Source of the DNA: Brachybacterium endophyticum
GTDB lineage: Bacteria; Actinomycetota; Actinomycetes; Actinomycetales; Dermabacteraceae
NCBI RefSeq assembly: GCF_003130585.1
Contig: NZ_QFKX01000002.1
Coordinates: 682,001-746,000 of the forward strand
Reading direction: 5' to 3'
Length of the DNA: 64,000 bases
Under the pieces are notes generated by a model. It was not told the origin of the DNA. It did not search any database and saw only the letters and a list, made by a program, of their open reading frames with translations. How positions within the stretch are numbered: position 1 is the stretch's first letter; each line of letters begins with the position of its first letter. The position numbers and the translations under genes were made by a program. Positions 8,120 to 17,602 of this stretch are shown piece after piece.

Positions 8120-9451
8120 ATGCGTTCCGCTCTCACCGTGGCCGCCGGCCGTGCCGCGCGCCGCCTGGCCCGACTGCGCGGCAAGGGCCGCGGAGGCAGT
8201 GCCTTCCCCGGACTCGTCGTCGAGAGGATCGACGCGGGGTTCCTCGCCCGCACCCTGGAGCAGCTGCCCCTGGGAGTGGTCGTGGTCTCCGGCACGAACG
8301 GCAAGACCACCACGACCAAGATCCTGGTCGAGCTGCTGCGCTCCCAGGGCCTGCGGGTGTTCACCAACCCCACCGGGTCCAACTTCGTGCGCGGCGTCGC
8401 CGCCTCCCTGCTGACGGAGGTCGACGCGCGCGGCCGGCTGGACGCCGACATCGCCGTGCTCGAGCTCGACGAGGCCCACGCGGTGCACTTCGTGCGCCAG
8501 GTGCGGCCCCGGGCCAGCCTGCTGCTGAACGTCATGCGTGACCAACTGGACCGGTTCGGAGAGATCGACCACACCGCGAACCTCCTCCACTCGGTCGCGA
8601 CGGCGACCACCGAGCTCGTCGTCCTCAACGCCGACGACCCGCGACTGGCCGCCCCGCGCTTCACCGCTGATCTCACCGCTCGTGTCGAGGGCTTCGGCAT
8701 CGGCGAGCGCCTGCGCCGCGTCTTCCTCTCCGACGACGACCTCCGTCGCGCGGAGCAGGAGGGTCCTGCGATGACCGAGGACGCGGGCCTGGGCACCGAG
8801 CAGCCCGAGGACGCCGAGAGCGCCGGCACCCGGCTCGAGGCCATCGACGGGCGCCGCGCCTCGTTGCGCGTCGGCGGCGCCGAGCACGAGGTCGAGTTCG
8901 CCCTGCCCGGCGTCCATAACATGCTCAACGCCACCGGCGCCCTGGCGCTGGCCTCCTCGCTGCTGGGCGAGCGCGCCGACCTCGACTCCCTGCTTCATGC
9001 GCTCTCGCAGGTGCGCGCCGCCTTCGGGCGCGGGGAGATGCTCGAGGTCGAGGGACGTGCGCTCGAGCTGGCCCTGGTCAAGAACCCCGCCGGGTTCCGC
9101 ATGAGCTTGCTCAGCGCCGACACCGCACCCGCCGAGACCATGATCGCGATCAACGACGACTACGCCGACGGGCGCGACATGTCGTGGCTGTGGGACGTCG
9201 ACTTCAGCGCGCTGCGGGCGAGCGGCGTGCACGTGGTCAGCGGCGTGCGCGCCTTCGACATGGCGCTGCGCCTGCGCTACGACGAGGTCATCGTCGACGG
9301 CGTCGAGACCGACCTCGGCGCCGCCCTGGGCTCGCTGATCGCCGCCTCCCGTGAGAGCGGGCGGCCCATGCGCATCTTCTGCACCTATACCGCGATGCTC
9401 GCCGTGCGCGCGCAGCTCTCGCGCATCACCGACGTGGAGGTGGTCCTGTGA
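8120..9451 (+). CDS. murT: Lipid II isoglutaminyl synthase, Mur ligase-like subunit MurT
   Basis: 443-residue MurT, which with GatD amidates the alpha-carboxyl of D-Glu in lipid II. The Mur ligase P-loop GTNGKTTTTK is near residues 58-67. The C-terminal DUF1727 domain carries INDDYADGRDMSWLWD at about 344-359; the Asp of this DxSW block is the residue MurT contributes to the GatD active site. The start at 8120 is chosen from the -10 spacing; an ATG at 8111 lies in the -10 box. The loop that in Firmicutes MurT carries a Cys4 zinc ribbon has no cysteine here. It overlaps gatD by 4 nt. Confidence 0.93.
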   Translation: MRSALTVAAGRAARRLARLRGKGRGGSAFPGLVVERIDAGFLARTLEQLPLGVVVVSGTNGKTTTTKILVELLRSQGLRVFTNPTGSNFVRGVAASLLTEVDARGRLDADIAVLELDEAHAVHFVRQVRPRASLLLNVMRDQLDRFGEIDHTANLLHSVATATTELVVLNADDPRLAAPRFTADLTARVEGFGIGERLRRVFLSDDDLRRAEQEGPAMTEDAGLGTEQPEDAESAGTRLEAIDGRRASLRVGGAEHEVEFALPGVHNMLNATGALALASSLLGERADLDSLLHALSQVRAAFGRGEMLEVEGRALELALVKNPAGFRMSLLSADTAPAETMIAINDDYADGRDMSWLWDVDFSALRASGVHVVSGVRAFDMALRLRYDEVIVDGVETDLGAALGSLIAASRESGRPMRIFCTYTAMLAVRAQLSRITDVEVVL

Positions 9452-10278
9452 CCGAGCAGCCGGCGCCCGCCCCCGACCTGACACCGGTGCCCACCCCGGC
9501 ACTGCGCCCGGCCCGTGCCGACGCCCCGCCCCTGCGGATCCTCCAGCTCTACCCCTCGGAGATGAACATCTACGGGGACTGGGGCAACACCCTGACCCTG
9601 ATGCGTCGCGCCCAGTGGAGCGGCTTCGAGGTCGAGCTGCTGGCCCACGAGGTCGGGGACGAGCTGCCCGAGCAGGTCGACCTCGTCGTCGCCGGCGGCG
9701 GCCAGGACTCCGGCCAGGTCCGCATCGCCGCCGACCTGCTCGCCCACGGCGGAGCGATCCGCGACTGGGCGGAGCAGGACGTCCCCATGCTCGCCGTCTG
9801 CGGCTCCTACCAGCTGTTCGGCCACGTGTTCGTCCCCGCCACGGGCGACACCGCCGACGAGCCGCTGACGGGCATCTCGCTGCTGGACGTCGAGACCCGG
9901 GGAAGCTCGAAGCGCCTGATCGGCAACCTCACGATCGAGACCGAGCGCTTCGGCCCCGTCGTGGGCTACGAGAACCATTCGGGTCTGACCACCCTCGGCG
10001 AGGGCTGTGTCCATCTGGGCACGGTGAGGCCCTTCGGCCCGGACGACTCCCGGGCGGCCGGCAACAACGGGAACGACGGCAGCGAAGGTGCCGTGCACCG
10101 TGAGGTGATCGGCACCTACCTGCACGGGTCGGTGCTGCCCAAGAACCCCGCGATGGCCGACCGGCTGCTGGCAGCGGCCGTGCGCCACCGAGTGGGGGAG
10201 GACGCCTACACCGCCCCCGATCTCGAGGGGATCGTCACCCAGCGGGCCCGGGACATCGCCATGTCCCGGCCTCGCTGA
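9448..10278 (+). CDS. gatD: Lipid II isoglutaminyl synthase, glutaminase subunit GatD
   Basis: 276-residue class I glutamine amidotransferase (CobB/CobQ-like). The nucleophile is Cys118 in AVCGSYQLFG and the catalytic His is His226 in TYLHGSVLPKNP; the third residue comes from MurT. GatD frees ammonia from glutamine and passes it to MurT for D-isoglutamine formation on lipid II. The GTG start at 9448 overlaps the murT stop (GTGA), so the two subunits are translationally coupled. A Pro/Ala-rich N-terminal 30 residues precede the fold. A short Asn/Gly insertion (GNNGNDGSEG) lies before the His motif. Confidence 0.93.
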   Translation: MTEQPAPAPDLTPVPTPALRPARADAPPLRILQLYPSEMNIYGDWGNTLTLMRRAQWSGFEVELLAHEVGDELPEQVDLVVAGGGQDSGQVRIAADLLAHGGAIRDWAEQDVPMLAVCGSYQLFGHVFVPATGDTADEPLTGISLLDVETRGSSKRLIGNLTIETERFGPVVGYENHSGLTTLGEGCVHLGTVRPFGPDDSRAAGNNGNDGSEGAVHREVIGTYLHGSVLPKNPAMADRLLAAAVRHRVGEDAYTAPDLEGIVTQRARDIAMSRPR

Positions 10279-10293
10279 CCTCCCCACCTCGAC

Positions 10294-10299
10294 TACCCT
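10294..10299 (+). promoter_or_regulatory. -10 element of thyX (probably leaderless)
   Basis: TACCCT ends 8 nt before the thyX ATG at 10308. A GAGGA at 10300-10304 could act as a ribosome site only if transcription began earlier. Confidence 0.45.
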
Positions 10300-10307
10300 G
10301 AGGAACC

Positions 10308-11039
10308 ATGAGCGACAGCGAGAGCGACATCGTCTTCCGGTCCGACATGACCGTCCAGCTGGTGCGGTCCGCCGCTCAGGACGGCGACGTGGTCTTCGCC
10401 GCGCGCGTCTCCACACAGGGGGAGAAGACGCTGGCCAAGGCCGGGGAGGATGCGAGCGACCGCGACAAGGGGCTGATCCGGTTCCTGATGCGCGACCGCC
10501 ACGGCAGCCCCTTCGAGCACAACAGCTTCACCTTCTACGTCGAGGCGCCGATCTTCGTCTTCCGCGAGTTCATGCGCCATCGGATGGCCTCCTACAACGA
10601 GGAGTCGGGGCGCTACCGGAAGATGCGCCCCGTCTTCTACGTGCCCGGGACCGACCGCAACCTCCAGCAGATCGGCAAGCCCGGCGCGTACACCTTCGAG
10701 CCCGGCACGGCCGAGCAGCACGCGATCGTCGAGGAGTCGGTGCGCACCCAGTCCACGAGTGCGTACCGGGCCTACCTGGAGATGCTCGAGGCCGGCGTCG
10801 CCCGTGAGGTGGCCCGCACCGTGCTGCCACTGAACCTCTACTCCTCGATGTACGTGACCGTGAACGCCCGCAGCATGATGAACTTCCTCTCCCTGCGCAC
10901 CCAGCACGAGGACTCGACCTTCCCGTCCTTCCCGCAGCGGGAGATCGAGATGGTCGCCGAGCAGATGGAGCAGCACTTCGCCGAGAAGATGCCGCTGACC
11001 CACGCCGCCTTCCAGGACGGCGGACGCGTCGCCCCCTGA
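10308..11039 (+). CDS. thyX: Flavin-dependent thymidylate synthase ThyX
   Basis: 243-residue ThyX, which methylates dUMP to dTMP with methylene-tetrahydrofolate and reduced FAD and does not produce dihydrofolate. The ThyX signature RHRxxSxNExSxRY is present at residues 90-103 (RHRMASYNEESGRY). The C-terminal RTQHEDSTFPSFPQREI segment supplies FAD/dUMP contacts. Length and start fit the family. It lies upstream of dapA and rnj as in mycobacteria. No thyA is in this window. Confidence 0.96.
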   Translation: MSDSESDIVFRSDMTVQLVRSAAQDGDVVFAARVSTQGEKTLAKAGEDASDRDKGLIRFLMRDRHGSPFEHNSFTFYVEAPIFVFREFMRHRMASYNEESGRYRKMRPVFYVPGTDRNLQQIGKPGAYTFEPGTAEQHAIVEESVRTQSTSAYRAYLEMLEAGVAREVARTVLPLNLYSSMYVTVNARSMMNFLSLRTQHEDSTFPSFPQREIEMVAEQMEQHFAEKMPLTHAAFQDGGRVAP

Positions 11040-11135
11040 CCCCGTCGGCGCCCGGGCCCACCCGCCCGGCGCCGAGGCCCTCGCTCCGAGGAGCCCACGA
11101 CCCAGCAGTTCCGCCCGTCCCAGCAGGAGGACATC

Positions 11136-12056
11136 ATGACCGTCCCGATCACCGACGCCGCGCGTCCCTTCGGCACCGTCGGCACCGCGATGGTCACCCC
11201 CTTCAGCGCGGACGGCGAACGGCTCGATCTCGACGCCGCGCAGGCCGTCGCCGCCCACCTGGTCGCCCACGGCAACGACACCCTGGTGGTCAACGGCACC
11301 ACGGGGGAGTCGCCCACGACGACCGACGAGGAGAAGCTCGCGCTGGTCAAGGCGGTCCGCGAGGCAGTCGGCAGCGACGTCACCCTGCTCGCCGGGGTGG
11401 GCAGCAACGACACCCGCCACAGCATCGAGCTCGCCCGCGCCCACGGCGACCTGGACCTCCAGGGCCTGCTCGTGGTGACCCCGTACTACTCCCGGCCCTC
11501 ACAAGAGGGCATCATCGCCCACACCGAGCAGGTGGCCGACGCGACCGACCTGCCCGTCCTGCTCTACGACATCCCCAGCCGCAGCGGCGTGCCGCTCGCG
11601 CACGAGACGCTGCTGCGCCTCGCACAGAACGAGCGCATCCTCGCGGTCAAGGACGCCAAGGGAGACCTCCAGCAGGCCGCTCTCATCACCGCCCAGTCCG
11701 ACCTCGTGTACTACTCGGGGGAGGACGCCCTGAACCTCGCCTGGCTCGCCCTCGGAGCGGCCGGCATCGTCTCGGTGGTCGGCCACGTCGCCGGCGATCT
11801 CGAGGCGCAGATGGCGGCCGCCGTCAACGACGGCGACCTCCCCGCAGCACAGCAGATCAACCGCCGCCTGGCCCCCGTGGTCCAGGCGATCATGTCCCGC
11901 ATGCCCGGCGTGGTCGCGGCGAAGACGGCCCTGGTCCTCCAGGGCGTCCTCCCGCACGCGGCCGTGCGCGGGCCTCTCGTCCCCGCGAGCGCGCCCCAGA
12001 TCGCCGAGCTGACCGAGGCGCTCGGCGGCCTCGAGGGCATCCCACCGCTCGTCTGA
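11136..12056 (+). CDS. dapA: 4-hydroxy-tetrahydrodipicolinate synthase
   Basis: 306-residue class I aldolase that condenses pyruvate with aspartate semialdehyde. The Schiff-base lysine is Lys172 in AVKDAKGD, the catalytic tyrosine is Tyr144 in LLYDIPSRSG, and VNGTTGESPT is the pyruvate-binding motif. An AGGAGG at 11125-11130 sits 5 nt before the ATG, one of the best ribosome sites in the window. RNase J starts 14 nt after the stop, so the two are probably one operon, an arrangement shared with mycobacteria and corynebacteria. Confidence 0.96.
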   Translation: MTVPITDAARPFGTVGTAMVTPFSADGERLDLDAAQAVAAHLVAHGNDTLVVNGTTGESPTTTDEEKLALVKAVREAVGSDVTLLAGVGSNDTRHSIELARAHGDLDLQGLLVVTPYYSRPSQEGIIAHTEQVADATDLPVLLYDIPSRSGVPLAHETLLRLAQNERILAVKDAKGDLQQAALITAQSDLVYYSGEDALNLAWLALGAAGIVSVVGHVAGDLEAQMAAAVNDGDLPAAQQINRRLAPVVQAIMSRMPGVVAAKTALVLQGVLPHAAVRGPLVPASAPQIAELTEALGGLEGIPPLV

Positions 12057-12070
12057 CCCCGGAAGGACCC

Positions 12071-13777
12071 ATGACCACCATCACTCCCTTCAGCGAGCGG
12101 CTCCAGCAGCCCCGCAAACGCGCCAAGGACACCCTGCGGATCATCCCGCTGGGAGGCCTCGGCGACGTGGGCAGGAACATGACCGTGTTCGACTTCGACG
12201 GGCGCCTGCTCGTCGTCGACTGCGGCGTGCTGTTCCCCGAGGAGTCCCAGCCCGGCGTCGACCTGATCCTGCCGGACTTCCAGTACCTCGAGGACCGCGT
12301 CGACGACATCGCCGCGATCGTCCTCACGCACGGCCACGAGGACCACATCGGCGCGGTGCCCTACCTGCTGCGTCTGAAGCCCGACATCCCCGTCGTCGGC
12401 AGCCAGCTCACCCTCGCCTTCATCGAGGCCAAGCTGCGCGAGCACCGCATCAAGCCCTACACGCTCGCCGTGCGCGAGGGCGACACCGAGAGCTTCGGCC
12501 CCTTCGACTGCGAGTTCGTGGCCGTGAACCACTCGATCCCCGACGCGCTCGCGGTCTACATCCAGACGCCCGCGGGTTCCGTCCTGCACACGGGCGACTT
12601 CAAGATGGACCAGCTGCCGCTGGACGGCCGCATCACCGATCTGCGGGCCTTCGCCCGGCTGGGCGAGAAGGGCGTCGACCTGTTCATGGTCGACTCCACC
12701 AACGCCGAGGTGCCCGGGTTCACGACCGCGGAGCGCGAGATCGGGCCGGTGCTGGACTCCGTGTTCGCGCGCTCGCGCCAGAAGATCGTCGTCGCCTCCT
12801 TCTCCAGCCACGTCCACCGTGTCCAGCAGGTGCTCGACGCCGCGGCGAAGCACGGCCGCAAGGTGGCCTTCGTGGGCCGTTCGATGGTGCGCAACATGGG
12901 CATCGCGTCGGACATGGGATACCTCGACGTCCCCCCGAAGACCCTCGTGGACGTCAAGAAGATCGACTCCCTGCCCGATGAGCAGGTCGTGCTCATGTGC
13001 ACCGGCAGCCAGGGCGAGCCGATGGCCGCCCTGGGACGGATCGCCAACAGCGACCACCGCGTCTCCGTGGGCCCGGGGGACGTCGTCATCCTCGCCAGCT
13101 CCCTGATCCCCGGCAACGAGAACGCTGTCTTCCGCATCGTCAACGGACTGATGGCGCTCGGCGCGGAGGTCGTCCACCAGGCCAGCGCCCGCGTGCACGT
13201 CTCCGGACACGCGAGCGCCGGCGAGCTGCTGTACTGCTACAACATCGTGCGTCCGAAGAACGTCATGCCCGTGCACGGCGAGGTGCGGCACCTGATCGCC
13301 AACGGCCGCATCGCCGAGTCCTCGGGCGTGCCCGCCAAGAACGTGGTGCTGGCGCACGACGGCAGCGTCGTGGACCTCAAGGACGGCGTGGCGAAGGTCG
13401 TGGGGGAGATCCCCAACGGCTACGTGTACGTGGACGGCTCCAGCGTGGGGGAGATCGACGAGGCGGACCTCAAGGACCGTCGGATCCTCGCCGACGAGGG
13501 ATTCATCTCCCTGTTCGCCGTGGTCAGCTCCGAGACCGGAGAGATCGTCGCCGGCCCGGAGATCCACGCCCGCGGCGTCGCCGAGGACGAGGCCGTGTTC
13601 GAGAAGATCCGGCCCGAGATCGTCAAGGCGCTCGAGAAGGCGCTCCTGGACCAGGCCGGCAACGGCAAGCACGACACCCACCAGCTGCAGCAGGTCATGC
13701 GCCGCGTGGTCGGCCGCTACGTGGGCCAGCGCCTGCGCCGGCGCCCGATGATCATTCCGGTGGTCGTCGAGGCCTGA
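12071..13777 (+). CDS. rnj: Ribonuclease J
   Basis: 568-residue metallo-beta-lactamase/beta-CASP ribonuclease with 5'-3' exonuclease and endonuclease activity in mRNA decay and rRNA maturation. The metal-binding motif HGHEDH is at residues 87-92. Further ligands lie in HTGDFK and in the beta-CASP motif around SGHASAGELLYCYNIVRPKNVMPVHGE. The C-terminal domain that mediates dimerisation follows (about 460-568). GGAAGGA precedes the ATG by 4 nt. Together with pnp in the same window it covers two major RNA-decay enzymes. Confidence 0.95.
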   Translation: MTTITPFSERLQQPRKRAKDTLRIIPLGGLGDVGRNMTVFDFDGRLLVVDCGVLFPEESQPGVDLILPDFQYLEDRVDDIAAIVLTHGHEDHIGAVPYLLRLKPDIPVVGSQLTLAFIEAKLREHRIKPYTLAVREGDTESFGPFDCEFVAVNHSIPDALAVYIQTPAGSVLHTGDFKMDQLPLDGRITDLRAFARLGEKGVDLFMVDSTNAEVPGFTTAEREIGPVLDSVFARSRQKIVVASFSSHVHRVQQVLDAAAKHGRKVAFVGRSMVRNMGIASDMGYLDVPPKTLVDVKKIDSLPDEQVVLMCTGSQGEPMAALGRIANSDHRVSVGPGDVVILASSLIPGNENAVFRIVNGLMALGAEVVHQASARVHVSGHASAGELLYCYNIVRPKNVMPVHGEVRHLIANGRIAESSGVPAKNVVLAHDGSVVDLKDGVAKVVGEIPNGYVYVDGSSVGEIDEADLKDRRILADEGFISLFAVVSSETGEIVAGPEIHARGVAEDEAVFEKIRPEIVKALEKALLDQAGNGKHDTHQLQQVMRRVVGRYVGQRLRRRPMIIPVVVEA

Positions 13778-13867
13778 GCCCCGCGCCGCCCCGGATCCGG
13801 CCCCAGGGTGACGAGGATCCGGGGTGGCGGCGTGTCGCCTGCCGGGGGTGGGGTGGACCCGAGAGGG

Positions 13868-13873
13868 TAGATT
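13868..13873 (+). promoter_or_regulatory. -10 element of leaderless ftsK
   Basis: TAGATT ends 6 nt before the ftsK ATG at 13880. No ribosome-binding sequence lies between them, so the transcript should be leaderless. Confidence 0.6.
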
Positions 13874-13879
13874 GGCCCC

Positions 13880-16800
13880 ATGGCGACACGTACGTCTTCC
13901 CCCGCACGTGCGTCGAAGGGCTCGTCCCGGACCACGTCCTCCCGCTCCGCGGGCGGAGCAGGCGCGGCTTCCCACGATCCGTCGACGCTTCCGCTGCCCG
14001 TGCGCGCTGTGCGCGCCGGGTACCTCGGCGTCGCGCGCGCGATCGGTGGTTTCATCCGCGCGATCGGCGTGGCCCGCTGGGAGGTCCCCTTCGAGCAGCG
14101 CCGGGACGGGTACGCGCTGTTCCTGCTGCTGATCGCGGCCCTGGTCGCCACCCGCGAGTGGTTCCAGGCGCCCGGCACCTTCTTCGACGGCGTCCACGCG
14201 GTGGTCGGCGGCACCTTCGGCATCGCCTCGGTGGTGGTCCCGTTGCTGGCCCTGGGCTGGTCGATGCGGATGTTCCGCCGCCCCGACTTCGTGCGCGCGA
14301 ACACGCGCGTCGCACTCGGCGTCGCCCTGCTGCTGATCTCCTTCTCGGCGATCGCCTCGATCTCCTCGCGGATGCCCGCCCCGGCCGACGGCATCGACGC
14401 CCTCGCCTCCGGCGGCGGCGTGCTCGGGTTCCTCGCGGCGGCGCCGCTGGCCGCCCTGGTCCCGCCGCCCGTGGTGGTCGTCGTCTACGTCGTGGTCGCG
14501 CTGTTCGCGGTGCTCGTGCTGACCGCGACCCCCGTGGAGGCCCTCCCGCAGCGCATCCGCGGCGTCTACGACACGCTCGTCGGCCACAGCGAGGAGGAGG
14601 ACGCCGAGCGCGAGAGCTTCGGTCTGCGTCCCCGCCGCGCCGCCGCCGGTGATGCGGCGGCGGAGCAGACCCCCGAGCAGAAGACGCCGCGCCGCCGGCG
14701 CACCAAGAAGGAGATCGCCGAGGACGCCGCCCGCGACCACGACGAGTTCGGCTACGCGGGCGACGAGGCCTTCGCGGGTGCCGTGCCCGGCGAGGACGAG
14801 GCCCCCGCGGGCAAGCGCGGGGGCCGTGCCGGCCGTCGCGGCCGCAAGGGCTCCGAGGACGCCGCCACCGACAGCACCGAGGTGTTCGACGTGGTCGCCG
14901 ACGAGAACTCCCGCGCCAAGGGGTTCCCCTCGAAGACCGAGGCGCTGCCCACGGCCGAGAGCGGAGCGCGCACGGGCGCGGCGGGCGCCGCCGGTGCCGC
15001 GGGCGCCGGGCGCCCCCAGCCCACCACCCCGCAGCCCACCGCCGCCGCGGGCGCGGGCAAGCCGACGAAGGGGAGCAGCAGGGACGAGGAGCGCCCGGAG
15101 ATCGTGCTCCCGCCGAGCGGCGACCTGCCGCGCGCCGGGGAGCAGCTCGAGCTCGCCGGCGACGTGGTCTACACGCTGCCCGAGTCCTCCTTCCTGCTGG
15201 AGGGCCCGCCGGCCAAGTCCCGCTCGGAGGCCAACGACCGCGTGGTCGAGGCCCTCGGCGAGGTCTTCGCCCAGTTCAACGTCAACGCCGAGGTCGTGGG
15301 CTTCAGCCGTGGCCCCACCGTCACCCGCTACGAGGTCGAGCTCGCCCCGGGCACCAAGGTCGAGAAGGTCACGGCCCTGGACAAGAACATCTCCTATGCG
15401 GTGGCCAGCTCGGACGTGCGGATCCTCTCGCCGATCCCGGGCAAGAAGGCCATCGGCATCGAGATCCCCAACACCGACCGCGAGACCGTCTCGCTGGGTG
15501 ACGTGCTGCGCAGCACCGTCGCCACGCGCAACGAGCACCCGCTGGTGATGGGCGTGGGCAAGGACGTCGAGGGCGGCTTCGTCGTCGCGAACCTCTCCAA
15601 GATGCCTCACCTGCTGGTCGCGGGCGCCACCGGCGCCGGCAAGTCGAGCTTCGTGAACTCGATGATCACCTCCATCCTGATGCGCGCCACCCCGGAGGAG
15701 GTGCGCATGGTGCTGGTGGACCCCAAGCGCGTCGAGCTCACGATCTACGAGGGCATCCCGCACCTGATCACGCCGATCATCACCAACCCGAAGAAGGCCG
15801 CCGAGGCCCTCGAGTGGGTCGTCAAGGAGATGGACGCCCGCTACGACGACCTCGCGACCTTCGGGTTCAAGCACATCGACGACTTCAACAAGGCCGTCCG
15901 GGCCGGCGAGGTCACGGTGCCCCCGGGCAGCGAGCGCCGTCTCGCGCCCTACCCGTACCTGCTGGTGGTCGTCGACGAGCTCGCCGACCTGATGATGGTC
16001 GCCCCGCGCGACGTCGAGGCCTCCATCCAGCGCATCACCCAGCTCGCTCGCGCCGCCGGCATCCACCTGGTGCTCGCGACCCAGCGCCCGAGCGTCGATG
16101 TGGTCACCGGCATCATCAAGGCGAACGTGCCCAGCCGCCTCGCCTTCTCGACCTCCTCGCTCCAGGACTCCCGCGTCATCCTCGACGCCGTCGGCGCCGA
16201 GAAGCTCATCGGCCAGGGCGACGCCCTGTTCCACCCGATGGGCAAGGCCAAGGCCATGCGCGTCCAGGGCGCCTGGGTCAACGAGTCGGAGATCCACAAG
16301 GTCGTCGACCACGTCAAGGCGCAGATGAAGCCGAACTACCGCGAGGACGTCACCGTCGCCGCGGCCAGGAAGCAGATCGACGACGACATCGGCGACGATC
16401 TCGAGGTGCTGCTGCAGGCCACCGAGCTCGTCGTCACCACCCAGTTCGGCTCGACCTCGATGCTCCAGCGCAAGCTGCGCGTGGGCTTCGCCAAGGCCGG
16501 CCGGCTCATGGACCTGCTCGAGTCCCGCGAGATCGTGGGCCCCTCGGAGGGGTCCAAGGCACGCGACGTGCTCGTCAGCCCCGACGACCTCGCCGGTGCG
16601 ATCGCCCGGATCAAGGGGGAGGACGAGGGCGGCGCCGGCCGTGCACCCTCGGAGTCCGACGCCCCCTTCGACTCCGGTGCCGAGGTGGGTGCCGAGGAGT
16701 ACGGAGCTGCACCGGGAGACGGCGCCGGGTACCCGGGAGACGGCGGCTACGCCGACGGCCCCGCGGTCCCCGGAGGGGATCCCTACGACGCCACCCCGGC

Positions 16801-16933
16801 AACCACGACCTCGGCGAACGACCGCTACGGCGAGGACCCGCTCCGTCACGACGGCGGCGATGTGGCGACCGACTACTACGACGACAACGACAGCGCCGAC
16901 GGGGAGGACGCCTGGCAGCTCACCGGACGGTGA
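13880..16933 (+). CDS. ftsK: DNA translocase FtsK/SpoIIIE
   Basis: 1017 residues. An N-terminal membrane domain (four or so helices between about residues 70 and 215) anchors it at the septum. An Ala/Glu/Gly-rich linker runs to about residue 430. The alpha-beta motor follows, with Walker A GATGAGKSS at about 583-591 and Walker B LLVVVDELADLMM. The gamma domain that reads KOPS sites is at about 840-905 (ATELVVTTQFGSTSMLQRKL). After it comes an unusual acidic Gly/Asp/Tyr-rich tail of about 105 residues. It pumps chromosome termini through the closing septum. The start is set by the TAGATT box. Confidence 0.95.
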   Translation: MATRTSSPARASKGSSRTTSSRSAGGAGAASHDPSTLPLPVRAVRAGYLGVARAIGGFIRAIGVARWEVPFEQRRDGYALFLLLIAALVATREWFQAPGTFFDGVHAVVGGTFGIASVVVPLLALGWSMRMFRRPDFVRANTRVALGVALLLISFSAIASISSRMPAPADGIDALASGGGVLGFLAAAPLAALVPPPVVVVVYVVVALFAVLVLTATPVEALPQRIRGVYDTLVGHSEEEDAERESFGLRPRRAAAGDAAAEQTPEQKTPRRRRTKKEIAEDAARDHDEFGYAGDEAFAGAVPGEDEAPAGKRGGRAGRRGRKGSEDAATDSTEVFDVVADENSRAKGFPSKTEALPTAESGARTGAAGAAGAAGAGRPQPTTPQPTAAAGAGKPTKGSSRDEERPEIVLPPSGDLPRAGEQLELAGDVVYTLPESSFLLEGPPAKSRSEANDRVVEALGEVFAQFNVNAEVVGFSRGPTVTRYEVELAPGTKVEKVTALDKNISYAVASSDVRILSPIPGKKAIGIEIPNTDRETVSLGDVLRSTVATRNEHPLVMGVGKDVEGGFVVANLSKMPHLLVAGATGAGKSSFVNSMITSILMRATPEEVRMVLVDPKRVELTIYEGIPHLITPIITNPKKAAEALEWVVKEMDARYDDLATFGFKHIDDFNKAVRAGEVTVPPGSERRLAPYPYLLVVVDELADLMMVAPRDVEASIQRITQLARAAGIHLVLATQRPSVDVVTGIIKANVPSRLAFSTSSLQDSRVILDAVGAEKLIGQGDALFHPMGKAKAMRVQGAWVNESEIHKVVDHVKAQMKPNYREDVTVAAARKQIDDDIGDDLEVLLQATELVVTTQFGSTSMLQRKLRVGFAKAGRLMDLLESREIVGPSEGSKARDVLVSPDDLAGAIARIKGEDEGGAGRAPSESDAPFDSGAEVGAEEYGAAPGDGAGYPGDGGYADGPAVPGGDPYDATPATTTSANDRYGEDPLRHDGGDVATDYYDDNDSADGEDAWQLTGR

Positions 16934-17002
16934 GCGGCCCGTGCCACCCCGAGAAGCGCAGGAACCCCGGGCGTCGAGGACGCCCGCGGACAAGGAGCAG
17001 GC

Positions 17003-17602
17003 ATGAACGCCCCGGAGACCCATCGCCCCGTCCCGCTGTGGAACATCGCGAACGTCCTGACGATGCTGCGGTGCGTGATGGTGCCGGTGTTCGTCGCCGT
17101 GGCGGCGGTCTTCCCCGACGTGATCTCCTGGCGGCTGCTGATCACCGCGATCTTCGTGGTCGCGATGATCACCGACTTCCTGGACGGATACCTCGCCCGC
17201 AGCCGAAACCTGATCACCGACTTCGGGAAGATCGTCGACCCGATCGCCGACAAGGCGATGACCGGAGCGGCCTTCGTCATGCTCTCGGTGTGGGAGTACG
17301 TGCCCTGGTGGATGACGATCCTGATCCTGCTGCGCGAGTTCGGCATCACGATCATGCGCTTCACGATCCTGAAGTACGGGGCGCTGCCGGCGAACCTCGC
17401 CGGCAAGACCAAGACGATGATGCAGACGATCGCGATCACCTTCTGCCTGCTGCCCTTCGACCTGTGGTGGGGTCCCGCACACTGGATCGGGCTCGCACTG
17501 GTGGTGATCGCGCTCGTGCTCACCGTCTACTCGGGACTCGTGAACCTCAAGGACGGGCTGCGGCTGCGGCGCGAGGCGCTGCGCGGCGGATCGCGGGCAT
17601 GA
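17003..17602 (+). CDS. pgsA: CDP-diacylglycerol--glycerol-3-phosphate 3-phosphatidyltransferase-like (PgsA)
   Basis: 199-residue CDP-alcohol phosphatidyltransferase that joins CDP-diacylglycerol to an alcohol phosphate at the membrane. The family motif D-x2-D-G-x2-A-R-x8-9-G-x3-D-x3-D reads TDFLDGYLAR at about residues 57-66, then GKIVDPIAD. About five or six membrane helices are visible. Position between ftsK and cinA/clgR matches mycobacterial pgsA3, so phosphatidylglycerol-phosphate synthase is the best call, but other CDP-alcohol transferases share the motif. Its stop overlaps the cinA start by 4 nt. Confidence 0.88.
   Translation: MNAPETHRPVPLWNIANVLTMLRCVMVPVFVAVAAVFPDVISWRLLITAIFVVAMITDFLDGYLARSRNLITDFGKIVDPIADKAMTGAAFVMLSVWEYVPWWMTILILLREFGITIMRFTILKYGALPANLAGKTKTMMQTIAITFCLLPFDLWWGPAHWIGLALVVIALVLTVYSGLVNLKDGLRLRREALRGGSRA

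Noticed and set aside
11711-17482. A 1923-codon minus-strand open frame across rnj, ftsK and pgsA
   Set aside because: Antisense to conserved genes and made of repetitive Arg/Gly/Asp/His runs; stop codons are simply rare in that frame at this GC content.
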